From an uncultured Bacteroidota bacterium (GTDB taxonomy: Bacteria > Bacteroidota > Bacteroidia > Chitinophagales > Chitinophagaceae): a DNA stretch of 8,444 nt. The stretch is taken from assembly GCA_903881265.1 (NCBI GenBank), contig CAIRSV010000090.1, forward strand, positions 1 to 8,444, read 5' to 3'. Position numbers and translations under genes: made by a program. Each line of letters starts with the position of its first letter. Positions within the stretch are counted from its first letter, which is position 1. Positions 1 to 6,474 of this stretch are shown here, in pieces. Below the pieces are notes generated by a model that did not search any database, was not told the DNA's origin, and worked only from the letters and a program-made list of their open reading frames with translations.

Positions 1-1
1 C

Positions 2-1459
2 GGCAATTGCATCGCTATGTTAGATATCGAAGGCGATGGAGATCTTGATATTATGGGCGGCAATATTTCGTATAGCGACGCGCAGCTACTCATCAATACT
101 GGCACGAGCAATGCATCGCAGATCACACAACAAGACACCTTATATAATACAGCAGGACACAGTCTGCTCATGCCTTCATGGCCTGCTCCGTTTCATCTAG
201 ATATTGATAACGATGGGGACAAGGACATCCTTTTTACGCCGCATAATGAGAATGCAAACGCGGCGAATTATGAAGCGGTCTCATTTTATAAAAACATCGG
301 TACGGACATCAGTCCGAATTTCATCTATCAACACGATTCGTTACTGACGCCTGATATGATTGATGTTGGATCGTATAGTTATCCTACTTTTTTTGATTTT
401 GATAAAGATGGAAAGAAAGATTTATTTATTGGCACTGAAGGTTATCTCAATAACGTAACAGGCGTTAGACAAAGTAAACTTGCCTATTATAGAAACACAA
501 GTACGCTCGGGAATGTGTCCTTTGAATTGATCACAAAAGATTTTATCGGCTTGGCCGCTGCTAATTACAACGGCATCTTTCCGACGTTTGGCGATTTGAC
601 CGGTGATGGTATTTCGGATCTTGTTTTAGGGAATGTGAACGGCTATCTTACAGTGTATAAAAATTATGCAAGCTCAGAGTTGGTGGTGCCTACTTTTCTT
701 CTAATGACAGACAGCTTACCCGGCATCACGGTCGATCGTTACAGCGCACCTTGTGTTTTCGATTTTAATCAGGATGGCCGAACAGATTTACTAGTAGGAA
801 GTCGAGTTGGCAAGATTGCCTATTATGAAGATACAAGTTCAACGAATCAAAAGAAACTAGCCTTGCAAACCATTTCATTGGGTGATGTCAAAGCAGGTGA
901 TGTGAATAATATCTATGGGTATTGTGCTCCCTTCATTGGAAAAATGGATAATACCAATATTGATTATCTTGTCATAGGTAATATCGACGGCACCATTGCG
1001 CGATACGATAGCATTATCAATAATTTCGGCCCATTCACCCGCATTGATTCTAATTACTCAGAAATACAAACATTACATCGAAGTGTACCTGCTATCGCCG
1101 ATTTAGATGGGGATGGCAAGTATGATATGGTGGTCGGAAATAAGCTGGGTGGATTGCATTATTTCAAACAAGTCAAAAATGTGATTCAAGGCGAGACGGA
1201 CATAACACTGTCAAACAATTCGATTGAATTATATCCAAATCCTGCGACAGAGAGTATCCATCTTTTATATAAAATGAATATCGGACAGCAATCTGTCTGT
1301 GTGCGCATCAGCGACCTCAGCGGCAAGGAATTGCTACGTCAACAGCTCACTACTAAATTGAACAATAGCATCAGTATCTCGGGCTTATCAGCGGGGATGT
1401 ATATGGCCGAAATTACTCTTGGAGAAGGTAAAGTTATCAAGAAGTTTATTAAACAATAA
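2..1459 (+). CDS. Secreted FG-GAP/VCBS-repeat protein with T9SS C-terminal sorting domain (5' truncated)
   Basis: The reading frame is open to the left edge, and the residues before the first Met (GNCIA) run straight into a repeat, so the true start and signal peptide lie outside the window. Numbering from the Met at 17, seven Asp-rich FG-GAP/VCBS-like repeats start near residues 3, 62, 127, 193, 249, 311 and 362, each like DIDNDGDKDILF. Six keep the D-x-D/N/T-x-D-G-type calcium loop; the sixth (DNTNIDYLVIGN) is degenerate. Spacing of about 50-65 residues fits blades of a beta-propeller. Residues about 400-480 form a type A T9SS sorting domain (ELYPNPATESIHL, then GLSAGMYMAEI and a KKFIKQ end). 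By family knowledge such proteins cross the outer membrane through T9SS and are anchored or released at the cell surface. The ligand or substrate is unknown and no catalytic domain is visible in this part. Confidence 0.9.
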   Translation, partial: GNCIAMLDIEGDGDLDIMGGNISYSDAQLLINTGTSNASQITQQDTLYNTAGHSLLMPSWPAPFHLDIDNDGDKDILFTPHNENANAANYEAVSFYKNIGTDISPNFIYQHDSLLTPDMIDVGSYSYPTFFDFDKDGKKDLFIGTEGYLNNVTGVRQSKLAYYRNTSTLGNVSFELITKDFIGLAAANYNGIFPTFGDLTGDGISDLVLGNVNGYLTVYKNYASSELVVPTFLLMTDSLPGITVDRYSAPCVFDFNQDGRTDLLVGSRVGKIAYYEDTSSTNQKKLALQTISLGDVKAGDVNNIYGYCAPFIGKMDNTNIDYLVIGNIDGTIARYDSIINNFGPFTRIDSNYSEIQTLHRSVPAIADLDGDGKYDMVVGNKLGGLHYFKQVKNVIQGETDITLSNNSIELYPNPATESIHLLYKMNIGQQSVCVRISDLSGKELLRQQLTTKLNNSISISGLSAGMYMAEITLGEGKVIKKFIKQ

Positions 1460-1466
1460 TCCAGTG

Positions 1467-2291
1467 CTAATGACTCTCAGCTTCCATTTCGGCAGCAGGC
1501 TCACCTACTTTTTTTACTTCAAAATCTTTCAATCCTTTTTCAACATCGCCGTTTATCGCAACGGCTTGGCTCGTCACAAGCTCTCGTAATCGCCATTCTA
1601 GAAATACGCTAGTCAAGGTTTGCGTACATTTTTTCATGGCTTCATTCACCACCTTAGTGCCTTTTTGAAATTCTGTTGTCAATGATGTGCTGAGTAATGA
1701 ATCATAGTATGTCAACTCTTTTGATACGATTTTTTTACCACCTTCGTACACCCTTACCCAGGTAGACTCTGTTTGTAATTTAGTCCATTCATCACCTTCT
1801 ACTTCGTATTCGGCAACCGTTACTTTTTTAAGTAATCGTTTCGTTTTTAGAAATTCAGTTGGAACCACTTCTGAAAAATTCTTTGGGTAAAACAATTGTC
1901 CCTTCTCATTCAAAAAGGGCAAGCCAATAATATTGATCGTATGCAACATATCAGCCTGCTTCTTAAAGTAAGGCAACAACCAGAAATACGCGCACACATC
2001 GGTGACACAAGGTGCCATCCAAAAACAGACGGGCTCTTCTTCGGCCACTGCTTTTTCAATTAGCTGAAGCACATTGTGCAGGTCTTGAGACGTGTGATCG
2101 ATTTGATTCGGACTCATTATTTTCCAGCATTCAGTTCGCACCTCATCGTGGTTCATCTCTGCATCAAGTTCAATCGGACCAATACCCAACATGTCTTTCA
2201 AGATGAGCACATCGCCTCTGAGATTTTCATCCAACAAGAACGCAGCTTCAAGGTTTTTTGCCGCTTCATCGCCGGCTATGATATGTATCAT
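1467..2291 (-). CDS. DUF1835/DUF3658 domain-containing protein
   Basis: This 274-residue protein of unknown function has no signal peptide or membrane segment and is probably cytoplasmic. The N-terminus (MIHIIAGDEAAKNLEAAF, then GDVLILKDMLGIGPI at 26-40) matches the DUF1835 pattern as I know it. The middle carries a Cys/Trp/Asp-rich core, CFWMAPCVTDVCAYFWLL (89-106). The C-terminal part, from about 194 (TYYDSLL) through FLEWRLRELV (230-239) to the GD..KGL.DFEVKK end, fits DUF3658. The last dozen residues are an acidic tail. The gene starts 14 nt after the parE stop with no Shine-Dalgarno-like site, which implies one transcript with parE. It ends 7 bp from the convergent secreted-protein gene, and I see no hairpin terminator there. 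The family assignment is from memory; no biochemical role can be inferred. Confidence 0.85.
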   Translation of the reverse strand: MIHIIAGDEAAKNLEAAFLLDENLRGDVLILKDMLGIGPIELDAEMNHDEVRTECWKIMSPNQIDHTSQDLHNVLQLIEKAVAEEEPVCFWMAPCVTDVCAYFWLLPYFKKQADMLHTINIIGLPFLNEKGQLFYPKNFSEVVPTEFLKTKRLLKKVTVAEYEVEGDEWTKLQTESTWVRVYEGGKKIVSKELTYYDSLLSTSLTTEFQKGTKVVNEAMKKCTQTLTSVFLEWRLRELVTSQAVAINGDVEKGLKDFEVKKVGEPAAEMEAESH

Positions 2292-2305
2292 TTATCGTGT
2301 TTTAG

Positions 2306-4186
2306 TTAATTTAAAATTTCATCAACGGCATCAATCTCAACCCTCAGGTTACTGATAATAAATTCTTGACGTTGCATTGTATTTTTTCCCATGTAATATT
2401 CAAGTAGTTTTTGAATGTGGGCTTCACCAGCCATCATCACAGGTTCTTTCTTGATATTTTCTCCGATAAACTCGGCAAATTCGTTTGGCGATATTTCACC
2501 AAGCCCCTTGAATCGAGTAATCTCAGGCTTGCCAGTGAGTTTGGTAACCGCTTGCTGTTTTTCAGTTTCGCTATAACAATAAATAGTTTCTTTTTTATCA
2601 CGAACCCTGAAGAGAGGCGTCTCTAAAATATAAACGTGTCCGTTGCGCACTAGATCAGGAAAGAACTGCAAAAAGAACGTCATAATCAACAATCTAATAT
2701 GCATCCCATCCACATCGGCATCTGTTGCAATGACGATATTATTATAGCGCAGTTCCTCAATGCCTTGCTCAATATTGAGCGCATGCTGAAGTAAATTCAG
2801 TTCCTCATTTTCATAGACAATTTTCTTACTCAGTCCATAACAGTTTAAGGGCTTACCACGCAAACTAAATACAGCTTGCGTTTCGACATTCCTCGATTTG
2901 GTAATAGAGCCGCTTGCACTATCACCTTCGGTGATGAAGATAGTCGATTCAAGCTTTTTAATTTCCATCTCGTTTTTATTCTTCCCATCAAATACATCAT
3001 CGAGATGATATTTACAATCACGTAATTTTTTGTTGTGAAGATTTGCTTTTTTAGCACGCTCGTTCGCAATTTTCTTGATACCGCTGAGTTCTTTTCGTTC
3101 GTGCTCACTTTGTTCGATACGCTTTTTGAGGGCGTCGGCTATTGCTGGATTTCTATGAAGATAATTGTCTAGTTCTTTTGAAAGGAAGTCCATCATGAAG
3201 CTCTTGACAGAAGGTCCTTTTTCATCCATATTGATACTGCCTAGTTTCGTTTTGGTTTGACTTTCAAACACAGGCTCCACGACTCGAACACTCACAGCAG
3301 CCACGATGCTTTGTCTGATATCACTCGCTTCGTAATCTTTCTTATAAAATTCACGAATGGTTTTGACAAACGCTTCGCGGAAAGCCTGCTGATGCGTACC
3401 TCCTTGTGTGGTATGTTGACCATTTACAAATGAATAGATTTCCTCGCCATAATCACCGCTATGTGTAAGCGCAATTTCAACATCATTTCCTTTAAGATGA
3501 ATGATAGGATATTTAATCTCATCGACATTGGTTTTTCGTTCTAATAAATCGAGTAGACCATTTTTGGAAACAAAGCGTTTGTTATTGAAATTCATCACGA
3601 GACCTGCGTTCAGGTAGCAATAATTCCATACCTGATTTTCGATGTATTCGTCGATGTATTTATAATGTTTGAATACGGTTTCATCCGGTGTGAAAAAGAT
3701 TTCAGTTCCATTCTCTTCCTTTGATGCCACTTCCTTCGGGTCATTCACTAATTCACCGCGTGCGAATTCAGCCATCTTCATTTTACCATCACGAAAACTT
3801 CGTACTCTAAATGAAGTGCTCAACGCATTCACTGCCTTTGTACCAACACCATTCAATCCGACAGATTTTTGAAATACATTACTATCATACTTTGCGCCTG
3901 TATTTATCTTACTAACCACATCCACTACTTTTCCCAAGGGGATACCACGACCATAATCGCGCACTAATACTTCCCCATTTTTCACCGTGATGTCGACGTA
4001 TTTTCCATGCCCCATTGTATGTTCATCAATGCAGTTGTCAACCACTTCTTTCAATAAGACATAAATACCGTCATCCAAACTGCTACCATCACCAAGTTTA
4101 CCGATATACATACCGGGACGAAGTCGGATATGTTCTTTCCAATCAAGCGAACGTATCGATCCTTCATCATATTCGTGTACTGCCAT
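2306..4186 (-). CDS. parE: DNA topoisomerase IV subunit B (type IIA topoisomerase, ATPase/TOPRIM subunit)
   Basis: This is the ATP-hydrolysing subunit of a type IIA topoisomerase, which with subunit A (ParC) decatenates and relaxes DNA during replication and segregation. The 626 residues match the length of ParE rather than the longer GyrB of proteobacteria. The GHKL ATPase shows E47 and N51 (EVVDNCIDE), DYGRGIP (77-83) and the ATP-lid loop GLNGVGTKAVNALS (110-123). The transducer lysine lies in the QTK loop (310-312). The TOPRIM domain has the catalytic Glu420 in ITEGDSASG and the metal-binding triad D489/D491/D493 in DADVDG, followed by FKGLGE (559-564). The usual EGDSAGG reads EGDSASG here, which I recall as normal for Bacteroidota ParE. 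It is first in a unit with the DUF1835 gene and diverges from dnaB. The partner parC is not in the window. A GyrB identity is less likely given length and motifs. Confidence 0.93.
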   Translation of the reverse strand: MAVHEYDEGSIRSLDWKEHIRLRPGMYIGKLGDGSSLDDGIYVLLKEVVDNCIDEHTMGHGKYVDITVKNGEVLVRDYGRGIPLGKVVDVVSKINTGAKYDSNVFQKSVGLNGVGTKAVNALSTSFRVRSFRDGKMKMAEFARGELVNDPKEVASKEENGTEIFFTPDETVFKHYKYIDEYIENQVWNYCYLNAGLVMNFNNKRFVSKNGLLDLLERKTNVDEIKYPIIHLKGNDVEIALTHSGDYGEEIYSFVNGQHTTQGGTHQQAFREAFVKTIREFYKKDYEASDIRQSIVAAVSVRVVEPVFESQTKTKLGSINMDEKGPSVKSFMMDFLSKELDNYLHRNPAIADALKKRIEQSEHERKELSGIKKIANERAKKANLHNKKLRDCKYHLDDVFDGKNKNEMEIKKLESTIFITEGDSASGSITKSRNVETQAVFSLRGKPLNCYGLSKKIVYENEELNLLQHALNIEQGIEELRYNNIVIATDADVDGMHIRLLIMTFFLQFFPDLVRNGHVYILETPLFRVRDKKETIYCYSETEKQQAVTKLTGKPEITRFKGLGEISPNEFAEFIGENIKKEPVMMAGEAHIQKLLEYYMGKNTMQRQEFIISNLRVEIDAVDEILN

Positions 4187-4215
4187 TTCTACCTTGTTTA
4201 TATTATCAATGTCTA

Positions 4216-4223
4216 CAAATATA
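4216..4223 (-). promoter_or_regulatory. Candidate parE promoter, -7 box
   Basis: On the minus strand this reads TATATTTG, an exact match to the Bacteroidota -7 consensus TAnnTTTG, and it lies 29 nt upstream of the parE ATG. Transcription would begin near 4210, giving a leader of about 24 nt. No good TTG/TTTG -33 box is present at the usual distance, which lowers confidence. Confidence 0.4.
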
Positions 4224-4251
4224 TTTTAAGCCTGCTATCAGTACTCATTTT

Positions 4252-4264
4252 CTTATTCACAAAT
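4252..4264 (+). repeat. Left arm of 13-bp perfect inverted repeat, containing a DnaA-box match
   Basis: CTTATTCACAAAT contains TTATTCACA (4253-4261), which fits the DnaA-box consensus TTATNCACA with no mismatch. Its exact reverse complement lies at 4512-4524. It sits about 30 bp upstream of the candidate parE -7 box, close enough to affect parE transcription if bound by a protein. Confidence 0.7.
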
Positions 4265-4493
4265 GAGTGGATATGTTACGGTGTATTTATTCAAGAAGTG
4301 ATTCAATCAAAACAAGGTCCCGATTGAGAGAAACATCCTTACGACGAATTGACCAAAGAAGAACGTTGTGGTTAGAAAAATATGGCGAAGGACGTCGAAA
4401 ATCAGTCGCAAATCGACATTGATAAATTTGACGTTTCACCAATCATTTTCAAGTATTTATTTGTTCACTAACATTGTGGATTGCGTTTAAATG

Positions 4494-4542
4494 AATGGAA
4501 TAACTACTTTGATTTGTGAATAAGCATAGGTTTTATTCCATT
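4494..4542. repeat. 10-bp perfect inverted repeat flanking the right DnaA-box match
   Basis: AATGGAATAA at 4494-4503 and TTATTCCATT at 4533-4542 are exact reverse complements. The 29-nt spacer holds the whole right arm of the 13-bp inverted repeat. The stem is AT-rich with a large loop, so it is more plausibly a palindromic binding site or a cruciform than a terminator. It lies 127 bp upstream of the dnaB start. Confidence 0.5.
4512..4524 (-). repeat. Right arm of 13-bp perfect inverted repeat, containing a DnaA-box match
   Basis: The plus strand reads ATTTGTGAATAAG, the exact reverse complement of 4252-4264. The DnaA-box match TTATTCACA lies on the minus strand at 4515-4523. The arms are separated by 247 bp. 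I see no target-site duplication outside them, so transposon terminal repeats are less likely than paired protein-binding sites. Confidence 0.7.
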
Positions 4543-4668
4543 TTTTTGTGCATTTCTTTGGGGACAACCGCTGAATAGCACTTAACAAATATTTTATTCA
4601 ATTAGAACCTGAATAGAAAAAATTAGCATATACATTCGTTCACTATCCCCCACAATACAAGAAATTAT

Positions 4669-6267
4669 ATGGCTGTTGCAAATAAATTAAATACCCGAAC
4701 AAAGAAACCAGATTTATCACCTCTTTTATACGGAAAAATGCCTCCTCAGGCGTCAGACCTTGAAGGTGCTGTGCTTGGCGCTATTATGCTTGAGCCACAA
4801 AAGCTAGCCGAGGTGCTTGAAATTATTCAGGCGGAAGAATGTTTTTATGCCGATGCCAATCAACGTATTTATGCCGCTATTAGACGATTGTTCGACAAAG
4901 GATCTCGAATAGATTTTATGACCGTATGCGAAGATTTGCGCAAGAACAATGAACTTGAAATGGTCGGCGGAAGTTATTATGTAACAAGTCTTACCAGAGA
5001 TATTGTGAGTAGCGCAAATATTGAAGAGCACGCACGTATCGTGATGCAGAAATATATCATGCGCGAATTGATTCGGATGAGCGGCGAAGTAATCGGTGAA
5101 GCGTATGAAGATACCACCGACGTATTTGATCTTCTTGATAAGGCCGAGACCAACCTGTACGAAATTACCGATAAGCATCTTCGTAAGAATTTTTTAGGCA
5201 TCAATGCGATTCTTGCCAAAACCATCCACGAAATTGAAGCACAGAATAATAAGAAAGATGAACTGACCGGTGTGCCTTCTGGATTTAAGGAATTAGATAA
5301 GGTGACGTCAGGCTGGCAACGTACTGATTTAATTATTCTTGCAGCGCGACCTGCCGTTGGTAAGACCGCCTTTGCCCTTAACTTGATTATGAATGCAGCC
5401 TTTAGTAAAAATCAACCAACCGGTGTAGCCTTCTTCTCGTTGGAGATGAGTGCAGGACAATTGGTAAAACGTATGCTATCGGCCGTTACTGAAGTGCCAT
5501 TGAGTAAAATTACAAAAGGACAATTAGCCGATCATGAAGTAGTGCAAATACATCAACGTATGAGTAAGTTGGCTTCTGCTAATATCTTCATCGATGATCA
5601 AGCGGCCTTGAATATTTTTGAATTGCGTGCCAAATGTCGACGACTGAAACAGAAACATAATATCGGGATGGTCATCATCGATTATCTTCAATTGATGCAA
5701 GGCTCGACGGCAAATGGTGGAAACCGTGAACAAGAGATCTCGAAAATTTCACGCGATCTAAAAGGATTGGCCAAGGAATTGGAAATACCAATCATCGCCT
5801 TGTCGCAATTAAATCGTGGTGTAGAAACCAGAAAAGAATCCAAGATGCCGATGCTGAGTGATCTTCGTGAATCGGGTGCAATCGAGCAGGATGCCGATAT
5901 GGTTATGTTCCTTTATCGCCCTGACTATTATGGGTTAGAAAAAAATCCTGACGGCGATGTAATTCCAGGAGAAACATGGATCAATATTGCGAAGCATAGA
6001 AACGGAAAAACGGATATCGTGAAAGTCAAAGCGAATCTAGATTATCAAAAATTTGAGGATATGCCCGATTCAAATGATTTTGCCATTTTACCTCCGCATA
6101 TGCAGGATCCGAAAGCAGGTATTCGCACCGAATTTGGGGAAGGTCCTAAGTTGTCGATACAGGAAGGTTTTGAGCGACGTTCTTCAAAAGCCAATGAATT
6201 CAATGTCGACGACAACGATGAATTTAATAAATCGTCGTTTGATAATAGCGGTGATGTTCCTTTTTAA
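4669..6267 (+). CDS. dnaB: Replicative DNA helicase DnaB
   Basis: This is the hexameric 5'-3' helicase that unwinds the replication fork and recruits primase. At 532 residues it is about 60 longer than E. coli DnaB because of a basic N-terminal stretch (about 1-25) and a C-terminal tail (about 465-532); there is no intein. The N-terminal helical domain spans about 25-130 (PPQASDLEGAVLGAIM). The RecA-like motor has Walker A ARPAVGKTA (226-234; K232, T233), catalytic Glu259 in FSLEM, Walker B VIIDYLQLM with D338, Gln380 in LSQLNRGVE, SDLRESGAIEQDAD (397-410) and the arginine finger R444 in KHRNGKTD. The acidic tail ends GDVPF, resembling the C-terminal tip of SSB. The Met at 4669 is chosen because it precedes the conserved N-domain; no Shine-Dalgarno site is seen. 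The gene diverges from parE across a DnaA-box-like region and ends at its own terminator. Confidence 0.97.
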   Translation: MAVANKLNTRTKKPDLSPLLYGKMPPQASDLEGAVLGAIMLEPQKLAEVLEIIQAEECFYADANQRIYAAIRRLFDKGSRIDFMTVCEDLRKNNELEMVGGSYYVTSLTRDIVSSANIEEHARIVMQKYIMRELIRMSGEVIGEAYEDTTDVFDLLDKAETNLYEITDKHLRKNFLGINAILAKTIHEIEAQNNKKDELTGVPSGFKELDKVTSGWQRTDLIILAARPAVGKTAFALNLIMNAAFSKNQPTGVAFFSLEMSAGQLVKRMLSAVTEVPLSKITKGQLADHEVVQIHQRMSKLASANIFIDDQAALNIFELRAKCRRLKQKHNIGMVIIDYLQLMQGSTANGGNREQEISKISRDLKGLAKELEIPIIALSQLNRGVETRKESKMPMLSDLRESGAIEQDADMVMFLYRPDYYGLEKNPDGDVIPGETWINIAKHRNGKTDIVKVKANLDYQKFEDMPDSNDFAILPPHMQDPKAGIRTEFGEGPKLSIQEGFERRSSKANEFNVDDNDEFNKSSFDNSGDVPF

Positions 6268-6336
6268 GAATGAACAAACAAATAGCTCGCCATTGCACAA
6301 CGACAACTATCAATGACATTTAAATAGTATAGTGAT

Positions 6337-6365
6337 AAAAACGGAGTATTTGCTCCGTTTTTTTT
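6337..6365 (+). terminator. Intrinsic terminator of dnaB
   Basis: A 6-bp GC-rich stem (ACGGAG 6341-6346 with CTCCGT 6353-6358) encloses the loop TATTTG. It is extended by A/T pairs and followed by a T-run to 6365. It lies about 70 nt after the dnaB stop. The A-run before the stem could also let it work weakly on the minus strand. Confidence 0.88.
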
Positions 6366-6416
6366 ATGCTAGAACGTGTGTTCATTTGAAAACCACCTAA
6401 CCAATCTATTTGTTCA

Positions 6417-6449
6417 ATAAAAAAATCCCGCTCAGATGAACGGGATTTT
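6417..6449 (-). terminator. Intrinsic terminator of rpsP
   Basis: AAAATCCCG (6422-6430) pairs with CGGGATTTT (6441-6449) around a 10-nt loop. On the minus strand the hairpin is followed by a T-run, seen as A's on the plus strand around 6419-6425. It lies about 25 nt past the rpsP stop, so rpsP transcription appears to end with no further gene behind it. Confidence 0.88.
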
Positions 6450-6474
6450 GAATATTGAATGAAATGTAATGATA

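Larger units (their letters stand above)
4187..4668. other. AT-rich divergent intergenic region between parE and dnaB with DnaA-box-like sites; candidate origin or DnaA-regulated region
   Basis: This 482-bp stretch has no convincing gene. It holds two exact TTATTCACA boxes in opposite orientation (4253-4261 plus, 4515-4523 minus) and four weaker 7-of-9 matches to TTATNCACA: 4367-4375 (minus, CTAACCACA), 4461-4469 (plus, TTGTTCACT), 4475-4483 (minus, CAATCCACA) and 4547-4555 (minus, AAATGCACA). Between about 4580 and 4640 is a very AT-rich segment that could serve as an unwinding element or simply as the dnaB promoter and leader. Flanking genes diverge from it (parE leftward, dnaB rightward), as is common at origins. 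It may be oriC, a DnaA-controlled divergent promoter, or coincidence. Possible dnaB promoter elements are weak: TACATTCG at 4631-4638 with no -33 box, or TTG at 4481 and TACTTTG at 4505-4511. Confidence 0.4.

Noticed and set aside
901..909. A third exact DnaA-box match (TGTGAATAA, minus strand) inside the secreted-protein gene.
   Set aside because: It is isolated within coding sequence, and about one such match is not surprising in 8.4 kb of AT-leaning DNA. It serves as a background measure for the intergenic boxes.
2845..3108. An 87-codon minus-strand frame overlapping parE in another phase.
   Set aside because: It lies wholly within parE, whose frame carries conserved TOPRIM motifs across this stretch. 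The alternative product has no recognisable features.
4382..4471. A 29-codon plus-strand frame starting MAKDVENQSQIDIDKF.
   Set aside because: It is short, with no recognisable domain, no ribosome binding site and no promoter, so I cannot support it as a gene.
4252..4524. A small non-autonomous mobile element (MITE) bounded by the 13-bp inverted repeats.
   Set aside because: No target-site duplication is seen outside the arms, no second copy is in the window, and the arms match DnaA boxes, which explains them better. A genome-wide copy search could revive the idea.
4571..4616. Direct repeat CTGAATAG at 4571-4578 and 4609-4616.
   Set aside because: It is an 8-bp repeat in AT-rich DNA with no third copy and no link to a known motif, so it is easily chance.
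4669..6267. A possible intein in DnaB, suggested by its greater than usual length.
   Set aside because: The motor motifs are uninterrupted and at normal spacing. The extra length is in the N-terminal stretch and the C-terminal tail.
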